From NCBI GenBank assembly GCA_934613505.1, contig CAKTTB010000002.1, forward strand, positions 1 to 64,000: a stretch of 64,000 nucleotides of DNA, given 5' to 3'. Of this stretch, positions 52,538 through 59,902 are shown piece after piece. Origin of the DNA: an uncultured Oscillospiraceae bacterium (lineage in GTDB: Bacteria > Bacillota > Clostridia > Oscillospirales > Oscillospiraceae). A model generated the notes under the pieces. The model was not told where the DNA came from. It saw only the letters and a list, made by a program, of their open reading frames with translations, and ran no database searches. How positions within the stretch are numbered: position 1 is the first letter of the stretch; the number at the start of each line of letters is the position of its first letter. The position numbers and the translations under genes were made by a program.

Positions 52538-52618
52538 TCTGGGCAGACAAATGCCCCGGATCCGGCAATCTGGATGCGGGGCCGGGGCGTTTGTGCTTGC
52601 GGGATGAGGGGGTTGTAT

Positions 52619-53464
52619 TCAATCGGCGCAGAGGCCGACAGAATCGAGGATCTTCAGAAGGATTTCGTGGTCGCGGACGCCGAAGATGCTGCATTCCACG
52701 CCTGCGTCCATCCAGACGGCGACGTAGCTGTCCGCATTCGTCATGATGTAGAACGTCCGGCCGTTCGCGGCATAGACCTCCGGGTCTCCGGCGTCTTTTT
52801 CAAAGATGGAACCGTTTCCAGACGCGGACGCATGATACAGCAGCGTGATCGCGTCCGTGCCCTGCTCCAGACGGCAGTAGAAATCGGAAATCTCGCTCTC
52901 GCAGTAGCTCTGCAGCTCCGCCTGTACATAGCCGTCCGGGAAGAAGGCCGGCAGAAGGGAAGCCGCGGCCATGCCGTTTTCCGTCATGCTGTCCGAGAGC
53001 GCCTGCAAAGCCGCGGGAACTGTGGCAGGCAATGCGGAAGCTTTCTTGGACGGCGCGCCGGAAATGCTAACGAACTGGAACGTCTCGCGTCCCCACGCGG
53101 TGACCGTGCCAAGCAGATCATAGCCCAATGCGGACGCGGTCAGCGTCACGGCCAGCAGCGTCGCGGCAAGGGCGGCGGCCACGGCGAACGCGCGGAAAAG
53201 CGGCCTGCGGGCTTTGGGCGGCGGGCTGTCAAGATCAAAGAGGGAAGCGCTGTCCTTATCGGCAGGCTGGTAATTGCGGCAGAAGCTGTCCCATGCGGCA
53301 TTGACATCCGGGAACTGATTTCCGTCTCCGTGTGCGGCAAGCGCCTTTGTGATCCGCAGGATCTCGGCGGCGTCCATGCCCGGCTCATCCAGCGCAGCAT
53401 CCTGCCGCAGAAGCGCCTGCAGGGATTCTGTCTTGCAGTCGGGTCTTTGCTGAGAATCGGCCAT
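52619..53464 (-). CDS. Putative anti-sigma factor, DUF4367-like
   Basis: 281 aa. The N-terminal ~90 residues are cytoplasmic, one membrane helix follows (about 93-113, RAFAVAAALAATLLAVTLTASAL), and the C-terminal ~165 residues lie outside with a DUF4367-like pattern (FPDGYVQAELQSYCESEISDFY). It is immediately downstream of the ECF sigma gene (55 bp), which is the classical sigma/anti-sigma arrangement. The start is taken at 53464; a GTG at 53473 is possible. Confidence 0.75.
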   Translation of the reverse strand: MADSQQRPDCKTESLQALLRQDAALDEPGMDAAEILRITKALAAHGDGNQFPDVNAAWDSFCRNYQPADKDSASLFDLDSPPPKARRPLFRAFAVAAALAATLLAVTLTASALGYDLLGTVTAWGRETFQFVSISGAPSKKASALPATVPAALQALSDSMTENGMAAASLLPAFFPDGYVQAELQSYCESEISDFYCRLEQGTDAITLLYHASASGNGSIFEKDAGDPEVYAANGRTFYIMTNADSYVAVWMDAGVECSIFGVRDHEILLKILDSVGLCAD

Positions 53465-53519
53465 GTTCACCACCCCTTTACCTTTCTATGTACGCAGTCC
53501 GCCGTTTGGGGACAGCGGA

Positions 53520-54017
53520 TCAAAAGCTTTCTTTCAAATGTGCTTCCAGCTTCTTTTTTGCCCGCTGCACACGCTTTTTGCAGGCTTCGACCGAGATGCC
53601 GAGCTCCTGCGCGGCTTCCAGCATGGTGTAGTTCTGCAGGACGATTTTGACCAGCAGCTCATAATCTGCACGGCCAAGCAGGGCCGTGCAGACCTCAGCA
53701 AGCTCCACCAGCCCGGCGGGCGAGGAGATCTCCGCGTGCTCCTGCGGCAGAAGACGCAGCAACATCCCCTGCATCCGCGCCTGACTGCGCCGGATGTTGC
53801 GGATGACGTTTTTCAGTGTATTTGTCAGCCAGCCCTGCGGGTTTTCACTGCGCAGCAGATCGTCCGCTTTCGTGCAGGCAATGCGGAACGTGTCCTGCAC
53901 GGCTTCCTCTGCCAGCGGGCGGCTTTGCAGCGCGCTGTTGGCGTAAATGCACAGCGGCAGATACAGCTCACGGTAGAGCTGCTCGATGCGCTGCGCCTGT
54001 TCGTATTTCAAGCCCAT
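53520..54017 (-). CDS. ECF-type RNA polymerase sigma factor
   Basis: 165 aa from ATG 54017 (MGLKYEQ, AGAGAG upstream). Region 2 (LYRELYLPLCIYANSAL...AEEAVQDTFRIACTKADDLL...NPQGWLTNTLKNVIRN) and region 4 (YTMLEAAQELGISVEACKKRVQRAKKKLEAHL) are clear; the group 1 sigma regions 1 and 3 are absent. It is probably held by the downstream membrane protein and released by an envelope signal. The target genes are unknown. Confidence 0.88.
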   Translation of the reverse strand: MGLKYEQAQRIEQLYRELYLPLCIYANSALQSRPLAEEAVQDTFRIACTKADDLLRSENPQGWLTNTLKNVIRNIRRSQARMQGMLLRLLPQEHAEISSPAGLVELAEVCTALLGRADYELLVKIVLQNYTMLEAAQELGISVEACKKRVQRAKKKLEAHLKESF

Positions 54018-54067
54018 GTGTCTCTCTTTCCCGGAATGGCCCAATCATTTACAGTATGATAATTATA

Positions 54068-54096
54068 ACTATAACCCCTTTTCCTCGTCCCGGCAA
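54068..54096 (-). promoter_or_regulatory. Promoter of the sigma/anti-sigma operon
   Basis: TTGCCG, 17 bp, TATAGT on the minus strand. An 8-bp inverted repeat ATTTACAG / CTGTAAAT (54047-54054, 54116-54123) flanks it. Confidence 0.5.
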
Positions 54097-54185
54097 GCGC
54101 CTGCCCGGCCTTCGACTGTAAATAGACGCGAGAAGACCCGCGCGGTTTTTGGCAATGCGGAGAATTTTCACGCGCCTGTCCCGAT

Positions 54186-54213
54186 TTGACTCGTTGCGGA
54201 AATATCTTATAAA
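54186..54213 (+). promoter_or_regulatory. Promoter of the second microprotein unit
   Basis: TTGACT, 16 bp, TATAAA, 21 bp before the ATG at 54234, with AAAGGAGCG between. Confidence 0.6.
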
Positions 54214-54233
54214 AAGAAAAAGGAGCGAGCGCC

Positions 54234-54395
54234 ATGCAGCCTGCAGAGCAGAACCAGCTTGAAGCCTGGCTGGACGAGGGCAACCGAATCATTTCCTTCC
54301 ACGAGATCCCCAGCAGCCAGTATTACAGCGCGGCGGAGTGCGACTTCTGGGAGCAGATCCTCCAACTCGTGCTGGGCGGCTACCGGGTACAGTAA
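54234..54395 (+). CDS. 53-aa microprotein, SFHEIP...GYRVQ family (copy 2)
   Basis: Begins MQPAEQNQLEAWLDEGNRII and ends LGGYRVQ, the paralogue of the gene at 52054. A strong ribosome site (AAAGGAGCG) precedes it. It is the first gene before two lipoprotein genes and diverges from the ECF sigma gene. DNA identity to copy 1 is highest around the FHEIP codons and at the GYRVQ-stop end. The function is not known; conservation of both ends shows that the frame is real. Confidence 0.75.
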   Translation: MQPAEQNQLEAWLDEGNRIISFHEIPSSQYYSAAECDFWEQILQLVLGGYRVQ

Positions 54396-54414
54396 CAAAC
54401 GAAAGGAGCTTCCC

Positions 54415-55599
54415 ATGAACTGCCGTATCATCTCTCTTTTCCTCTTATGCCTGCTGTCCCTCTTCCTCCTGACGGCCTGCCAGAAGCAGCCGGTGTCGGA
54501 ACTCCGGACAGAGCAGCCCGGCCTGACCCAGGAATCAAAGCTTCCGGATGCTTCCGTCACGGAGGAAGCTCCAGCGAAGGAGGAAGTGCAAAGCCCGGGG
54601 CGGCTCGGCTTTGCCGGTGCGAATCTCGGGCAGGGCGGGCTGATGGCCGGGGACGGAGAATGGGTCTATTTCCGCAGCGAAACAGATTGGGGACTTTATA
54701 AAGCCCGCACAGACGGCAGCGAGCGCACGCAGCTGCTGCCGCCGGAGGACTATGCGCCCAACAGCATCAATGTGCTGGGTGACTGGGTCTATTTTTCAAA
54801 CTTCCGGGATGGGTTTTCTCTCTGGCGTGTGCGCACGGATGGAAGTGAAGCAGAAAAGCTCGTGGATGGTTATTGCTATACGTTCCTTGTAGCGGAAAGC
54901 GGCATTTATTTTGATTGCCGCGATGAGAACAACGTCATGCGAACCTTTCATGCGGAACTGGATGGCAGCGCACAAACGCTTCTGTACGAGAGCTGTGCGC
55001 CGGCCTCGTACTATAAGAGTAAGCTGTATCTGTATGATTTCAGAAGCGGAACGCTGTACGCATACGGTACCAAAGCAAAGGAGCGCGAGATTCTATTCGA
55101 AGGTAAATACAATGCGGCATATTTCAGCGTAGATGACACAGGCATATATTTCTGGGACGATATGTGCGATTACTGCCATCTTGACCCTGAAACAAAGGAG
55201 ATCACTGTCCTGCATAAGGGCCCCATCGGCGATTATTTCAATTACTATGACGGCACGGTCTATTATGTTGCCTATGGTGGCGAGAATTACGACTATGATT
55301 GCTGCTACGCGATGGACGTGAAGACAGGCGAGCAGAAAGCGATCCTCTCGCTGTCGCCGGAGATGTATGACGCATTCGGTGATCCCATCGGCATCACGCA
55401 GGTCGACTACCGCGACGGAAATTATGACGCAGACAGCATCCCGACGAACGAAGAAGGCTGGCCGATGGCGCTTAACGAACTTGCCGACGGTCTGTTTGTT
55501 GTGAACGGACGGGTTTTTGCACGCGGACGGCTGGCGCGGACGGGCATGGCGGAGACGTGGATCCTTTGTGACGGCGGAAGCGGTACAGTCTGGGGGTAA
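54415..55599 (+). CDS. Beta-propeller-like lipoprotein (DUF5050-type)
   Basis: 394 aa from ATG 54415 with AAAGGAG upstream. Lipoprotein signal with LLTAC (Cys about 20). Repeated short units such as GEWVYFRSETDWGLYKARTDGSERTQLL and GDWVYFSNFRDGFSLWRVRTDGSEAEKL (about every 40-45 residues) point to a beta-propeller like DUF5050 proteins. It is an exported surface protein of unknown role. It lies 19 bp after microprotein copy 2 and 5 bp before the next lipoprotein gene. Confidence 0.75.
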   Translation: MNCRIISLFLLCLLSLFLLTACQKQPVSELRTEQPGLTQESKLPDASVTEEAPAKEEVQSPGRLGFAGANLGQGGLMAGDGEWVYFRSETDWGLYKARTDGSERTQLLPPEDYAPNSINVLGDWVYFSNFRDGFSLWRVRTDGSEAEKLVDGYCYTFLVAESGIYFDCRDENNVMRTFHAELDGSAQTLLYESCAPASYYKSKLYLYDFRSGTLYAYGTKAKEREILFEGKYNAAYFSVDDTGIYFWDDMCDYCHLDPETKEITVLHKGPIGDYFNYYDGTVYYVAYGGENYDYDCCYAMDVKTGEQKAILSLSPEMYDAFGDPIGITQVDYRDGNYDADSIPTNEEGWPMALNELADGLFVVNGRVFARGRLARTGMAETWILCDGGSGTVWG

Positions 55600-55604
55600 C
55601 TGAT

Positions 55605-57209
55605 ATGAAAAAAGGAAAAATCCTGCTCGCTGCGATCCTTTGCGTGTGCGCCCTGCTGACGGCCTGCCAGAAGAATCCGCAGCCGCAGCTGGAACCGCCG
55701 GAGCAGGCGCAGTCCGAACCGGTGCAGACGGAGGATCCGGCGGCGGAACAGCTGGAGCGGTTTTATACGCTCGCAGCCCTGCCGGAGGAGGAACTGCGGA
55801 AAGCGCTTACGGAGACCGGCCGGGACATGACCGGTGCGGCGAGCGGCGAAAACTTAACTGCGCAGTTTTTTGCCGCGCCGTTCCCGGCGCTCGAGGACTG
55901 CGCGCTTGAAAGCGCGGAGGTCCGTCCGGAGCGCGGTGTCATGACCATGCGCTTTGAAGCGCGCCGCCAAGCGGCGGATGGCTATGACTGGCAGCCCCTT
56001 TGCGACGGGACGGTCAGCCTGGTCCGACTGGGCGAGCCGGGGCAGGACGAAGCGTTCGCGCAGCAGGGCGGAGCCGCGTCCGACGGCGCAGCTGTATTTA
56101 CCGGCATGCAGAACGGCTATCCCGTTGTCTTCCGCTTTTTCTGTGAACCTGCGGAAGCAAACCGCCTGCTTGGCAGCAAGCTGAGCTTCTGCAGCGGGAC
56201 GGCGCAGCAGTCGAGCGTCTTCCTGTGTGACGAGGACAGCGGCCTGCGGCTGTGCGTGTACCCGGAGACGCTGGACGATTTTTCCATGCAGACAGACGGC
56301 GCGGTCTTCACCTGCGTGAGCAGCGCCGTGCGGAGCGAGACGACGTCCGGCTTCCTCTGGAGCATCCGCCGCATTTCCGCAGCCGAGGGCGCGGAACGAT
56401 TCCCGGAGCAGGCCGAGCCGCTCAGCAGCTGTTTCGCAGATGAGGATTTTGTGCTGGGGCGATCGGAAACGGACTGGTATATCCTGAGCTTCACGCCGTC
56501 AGGCTCGCTTCCGCGCTGTATGCCGGAGGACGCCGACGCGCTGACGGACGCGTTCACAGACAGCGTCCTTGCGCTGGACAGCTTCGCGCGCGACAACGAT
56601 CTGGAAGAGAACTGGGCGACTGAGATGTACTATTGCGCGTTCCTGCGCAAGCTCTGGAGCCTGACCGCGTGGGGACGCCGCTATCGCGATGGACAAAGCC
56701 TGTCGGACGGCGGCATGACGACCACCGTCCGCGATGCGAATACCAACCTGCAGATGGAGGTCCTCAGCTGCGTGGCCGAATGTGCGCGGTATCAGCTGTA
56801 CGACACGGACGTGCGCTGGGACGGGAAGACGGTCTTCCGCCTGTATGACGTCGTCTCCGAGACGATGGGCGCGGGCGGACTGGAATGGACGATCGAGCAG
56901 CAGCCGCTGGCGGACTTCTGCGCGGCCGCGGGCGTCCGGGCGGAGGAGTGGAACAGCTGGCCGGAGGACGCGGCAGGCGAGGGCTGCGCCGTCCTCGGCA
57001 AAACGGCGGACACGGTCTACCTGCTCCGCTTCGCGAGCGGAATCCAATACTTCCCGGACATCCCGGAGAGCGTCTGCGCCTACGCCGACTTCTTCCGCGC
57101 AGGAAAGGACATGCTTTGCAGCTTCCTGAAGCTGAACGCGATCACGGAAGCGCCCCACTGGCAGAGCAATTACGCCCGCGAGCAGCTGATCCGCGATGAG
57201 TTGACATAA
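55605..57209 (+). CDS. Large lipoprotein of unknown function
   Basis: 534 aa. The signal peptide ends ALLTACQKN (lipidated Cys about 21), followed by a Pro/Glu-rich linker (about 24-48). The rest is an exported globular region with no motif I recognise and no repeats. Its signal region (LLTACQKNPQPQ) resembles that of the preceding lipoprotein (LLTACQKQPVSE), which suggests a common origin of the N-termini. Co-transcribed with it; a terminator follows. Confidence 0.65.
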   Translation: MKKGKILLAAILCVCALLTACQKNPQPQLEPPEQAQSEPVQTEDPAAEQLERFYTLAALPEEELRKALTETGRDMTGAASGENLTAQFFAAPFPALEDCALESAEVRPERGVMTMRFEARRQAADGYDWQPLCDGTVSLVRLGEPGQDEAFAQQGGAASDGAAVFTGMQNGYPVVFRFFCEPAEANRLLGSKLSFCSGTAQQSSVFLCDEDSGLRLCVYPETLDDFSMQTDGAVFTCVSSAVRSETTSGFLWSIRRISAAEGAERFPEQAEPLSSCFADEDFVLGRSETDWYILSFTPSGSLPRCMPEDADALTDAFTDSVLALDSFARDNDLEENWATEMYYCAFLRKLWSLTAWGRRYRDGQSLSDGGMTTTVRDANTNLQMEVLSCVAECARYQLYDTDVRWDGKTVFRLYDVVSETMGAGGLEWTIEQQPLADFCAAAGVRAEEWNSWPEDAAGEGCAVLGKTADTVYLLRFASGIQYFPDIPESVCAYADFFRAGKDMLCSFLKLNAITEAPHWQSNYAREQLIRDELT

Positions 57210-57230
57210 TTCAGAACACAAGCGAACAAA

Positions 57231-57261
57231 ACCGGCCTTTCGGCAACGCTGAAAGGCCGGT
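57231..57261. terminator. Terminator between lipoprotein and galK
   Basis: An 11-bp stem ACCGGCCTTTC / GAAAGGCCGGT with a 9-nt loop between convergent genes. Confidence 0.75.
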
Positions 57262-57266
57262 GCTGT

Positions 57267-58385
57267 TTATCCATCTGATTGGATCTGCAGCGGGCAGCAG
57301 GCATTTGGGCCGAGGGTCTGCGCGATCCCGGCGGAGAAGGCCTCCATGCGGTCGTCCGGTACGAATGCGAGGACCGTCCCGGCGAAGCCGCCGCCGTGGA
57401 CGCGGACAGCGCCCGCGCCGCCCAGCAGCCTGCGGCAAAGCGCCAGCGTCAGCGCCATGCTCTGATGCTCTACCGCGCCCGGAGGCGTGATATTCTGCAG
57501 CAGCTCCCACGACACGTCGCCCGACGCGTTCACACCGTCTAAGAACGCCTGCAGCTGTCCCTCGCGCAGCGCCTGCACCTGCCGCCGGACGCGCTGGTCC
57601 TCATCAAAAAAGTGTATGGCGCGCAGGACGGCCCGGTCTCCGGTGGTGCGGCGCAGCCGCGGCAATTCACAATAAAACGCCTGCTCGTCGACCTCGCGCA
57701 GAACGTCCTTGCCAAAGCACGCGGCGACGGCGTGCATCTCCTGCGGGATGGCGGCGTAATCCGCTGTCAGCCCGGCGTGATCCGCGCCGGAATCCACCGT
57801 GCAGAGCGTGTACCCGTGTTCGGCAAAAGAAAACTCAACCGTTTCCGCGATCGGCTGCGCCGGGTCAGCAAAATCCAGAAATACCAGCCCGCCGAGGCTG
57901 GACGCCATCTGATCCATCAGCCCGCAAGGCTTGCCGAAATAGATATTCTCCGCGTACTGGCCGATGCGCGCGATCTCGGCGGGGGACATGCGCCCGTCAA
58001 AAAACAGGCCGTTCAGGATCCTGCCGAGCAGGACCTCAAAGGCTGCCGAGCTGGAAAGTCCGGAGCCGGGCAGCACCGTGGACGTGATGGACGCATCAAA
58101 GCCCGCAAGACGGCAGCCGCGCGCGGCAAATGCCGCCGCTACACCGCGGACGAGCGCCGCGGTCGTGTTTTTTTCCTCCGGATGAACAGCCAGATCCGAC
58201 AGGCAGATCTCCGTGTGCGGATAGCCCTCGGATACGATCCGGATGCGGTCCGTACCGTTCAGCCGCACCTCGGCCTTCGTTTCCAGCTGGATGGCCGCGG
58301 CCAGCACGCAGCCGTGCTGGTGGTCGGTGTGGTTGCCGCCGATCTCGGCGCGCCCGGGCGCGGAAAAATGATAGAGCCTGTCCAT
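57267..58385 (-). CDS. galK: Galactokinase (GHMP kinase)
   Basis: Phosphorylates galactose at C1 (Leloir pathway). The 372-aa product has GRAEIGGNHTDHQHG near the N-terminus, a variant of the galactokinase signature GRVNLIGEHTDYNxG, then LPGSGLSSSAAFEVLLG (ATP loop) and a C-terminal VRVHGGGFAGTVLAFV. The variant signature belongs to a Firmicutes GHMP subgroup, so the exact sugar is less certain. It is single, with its own promoter; no galT or galE is nearby. Confidence 0.82.
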   Translation of the reverse strand: MDRLYHFSAPGRAEIGGNHTDHQHGCVLAAAIQLETKAEVRLNGTDRIRIVSEGYPHTEICLSDLAVHPEEKNTTAALVRGVAAAFAARGCRLAGFDASITSTVLPGSGLSSSAAFEVLLGRILNGLFFDGRMSPAEIARIGQYAENIYFGKPCGLMDQMASSLGGLVFLDFADPAQPIAETVEFSFAEHGYTLCTVDSGADHAGLTADYAAIPQEMHAVAACFGKDVLREVDEQAFYCELPRLRRTTGDRAVLRAIHFFDEDQRVRRQVQALREGQLQAFLDGVNASGDVSWELLQNITPPGAVEHQSMALTLALCRRLLGGAGAVRVHGGGFAGTVLAFVPDDRMEAFSAGIAQTLGPNACCPLQIQSDG

Positions 58386-58419
58386 ATGCGTCCTCCGTCA
58401 GAAAATCTGATTTTTAATT

Positions 58420-58448
58420 ATAATAGCACACTTTCCGCCCAAACGCAA
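58420..58448 (-). promoter_or_regulatory. galK promoter
   Basis: TTGCGT, 17 bp, TATTAT on the minus strand; the -35 side overlaps the T-run of the next terminator. Confidence 0.5.
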
Positions 58449-58482
58449 AAAACCGCCTCTGCCGGTCTGTCCGGCAGAGGCG
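58446..58482 (-). terminator. Terminator of the ZinT-like gene
   Basis: A 12-bp stem CGCCTCTGCCGG with a TCTGT loop and a T7 run on the minus strand. Confidence 0.88.
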
Positions 58483-58520
58483 ATTCGGAAAAACAGGCTG
58501 GCAGAGGGGGATGGCCCGCC

Positions 58521-59372
58521 TTATTCTCCGCTGAGATTCTCGGTGACAAACAGATCGATGACGTTGTCGATCGTCTGTGCGTCTGCGTTCTCGTCGATAC
58601 CGGCGCTGAGCCAGTAAGCATACGGGCCGGTGAAGTACTTCAGCAGCTGGTCTAGATCGCTGCCGTAGCGGAACTCGATGTGATAGGTCTCCGCCATCGT
58701 GTCGTCGCGGAGCAGGAAGTAGGTGAACGCACCGGCGTCGTCCGTGGACTGGTAGACGTCACACTCGAACGACGGGTCAATCTCCTGACCGCCGTAGATC
58801 ATGGTCTCGCCCTCACCGACGCGGTACTTGCCGAGATAGGTGTAGGTGTGCGTCTGGGCCGTGCCGTCGGTCAGCGTGGCCGTGACGTCATGGCCGTCAA
58901 AGGTGAAGGACTTCGCGCCGTTAATGTACCAGCAGTCGAAGCCGACCAGCTCCGGAGAGGTGTAGGCGTCCACGGCGTCCTGCCCGTAGATATCACGGCT
59001 GATATAGTGCTTGAGCATGTCGGCGGCATCCGCTGCGCCGTTGCTGCCGACGATGGCTTCGCACTTCTGCAGCCAGATCTCGTCGCAGCTCTCGTCAAGA
59101 ATGACGTCAAACAGGTTCGCGTAGGTGGTGCCGTTTTCCCCGGCGATCTCGGTGAAAATGCCGAAGTCCTCGTCCTGCGCCGGTTCTTCCTCCTGCACAG
59201 GTTCTTCTTCCTGCGCAGGCGACTCTTCCTGTGCGGGTTCTTCCTGAACAGGCTCCTGCACCTGCGTCTCTTCCTGCGCCGGTTCCTGCGCGGGCGCCTT
59301 CTGGCAGGCCGCAAGGGACATCAGCATCATAAGCCCCAGAAACAGGGCGATGAATCTCGTCTTTTTCTGCAT
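58521..59372 (-). CDS. ZinT-like metal-binding lipoprotein
   Basis: 283 aa: signal with SLAAC lipobox (Cys about 23), then a long Glu/Gln/Pro-rich linker (about 27-68), then a domain resembling the ZinT/YodA fold: LGKYRVGEGETMIYGG..., TDDAGAFTYFLLRDD and HIEFRYGSDLDQLLKYFTGPYAYWL near the C-terminus. Only one of the usual clustered zinc-ligand histidines is evident (YHIEFRYG), so the metal role is uncertain. The promoter has an 18-bp palindrome at its start site, which suggests repressor control. Confidence 0.62.
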   Translation of the reverse strand: MQKKTRFIALFLGLMMLMSLAACQKAPAQEPAQEETQVQEPVQEEPAQEESPAQEEEPVQEEEPAQDEDFGIFTEIAGENGTTYANLFDVILDESCDEIWLQKCEAIVGSNGAADAADMLKHYISRDIYGQDAVDAYTSPELVGFDCWYINGAKSFTFDGHDVTATLTDGTAQTHTYTYLGKYRVGEGETMIYGGQEIDPSFECDVYQSTDDAGAFTYFLLRDDTMAETYHIEFRYGSDLDQLLKYFTGPYAYWLSAGIDENADAQTIDNVIDLFVTENLSGE

Positions 59373-59413
59373 AAACAGTCTCCTTTATCCGAGTAACAGT
59401 CGTATCAATTGTC

Positions 59414-59431
59414 AGTTAAAGGCCTTTAACT
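59414..59431. promoter_or_regulatory. 18-bp palindromic operator
   Basis: AGTTAAAGGCCTTTAACT is a perfect palindrome just downstream of the -10 box, at the expected start of the ZinT-like transcript. A repressor bound here would block initiation. Confidence 0.7.
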
Positions 59432-59437
59432 GCGCGC

Positions 59438-59466
59438 ATTATAGCATACGCGCCCCCAGATGTCAA
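59438..59466 (-). promoter_or_regulatory. Promoter of the ZinT-like gene (perfect consensus)
   Basis: TTGACA, 17 bp, TATAAT on the minus strand, both hexamers perfect. Confidence 0.85.
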
Positions 59467-59482
59467 TCCCGGTTTTCCGCAT

Positions 59483-59511
59483 TTGACAGCCCGGCGGGCT
59501 GCCCCTATCAT
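59483..59511 (+). promoter_or_regulatory. Plus-strand promoter of a short unit
   Basis: TTGACA, 17 bp, TATCAT. The surrounding TTTCC..ATTTGACAGC..GGCGGGC is repeated near 59789. The ~230 bp downstream hold no convincing gene; a 13-codon frame (MDGLATQPGGVFR at 59543) has GGACGGAG upstream. Confidence 0.5.
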
Positions 59512-59718
59512 ACACAAGACAATAGGGAGATTGGACGGAGATATGGACGGGCTGGCAACACAACCGGGCGGCGTATTCAGATGATTTTGAGGCAGCTACG
59601 GGCAGAGGTGGAGGGCTTGCCCTAAGGAATATCCCACAATTATGAAGGAACTGATGGAGCGGAACAAGCAGCCGCAGGCATGATCTGATCTGAAACGTGT
59701 TCCAATCCCCCTCCGAAC

Positions 59719-59746
59719 GCGCATGCATCCGCCCGGATGTATGCGC
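59719..59746 (+). terminator. Hairpin ending the short unit
   Basis: GCGCATGCATCC, GCCC loop, GGATGTATGCGC: a 12-bp stem with one G-T pair and a weak T-rich tail. Confidence 0.5.
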
Positions 59747-59795
59747 GCTTTCTGCCGCCTGTTTCCATTTGACACGCCGCCTGATGCGTTTTCCA

Positions 59796-59825
59796 TTTGA
59801 CAGCTCCGCGGGCGGTTCGGTATAA
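59796..59825 (+). promoter_or_regulatory. Promoter of the FGGY kinase-araD unit
   Basis: TTGACA, 18 bp, perfect TATAAT, about 75 bp before the kinase ATG. TTTCCATTTGACA also occurs at 59761-59773. Confidence 0.7.
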
Positions 59826-59902
59826 TACAACTATCGAATAAAAAAGCTGCGCGGAGCGCAGAAGAAACGAACCGGACCTGCAAACGACATAAGGAGGCTG
59901 CT

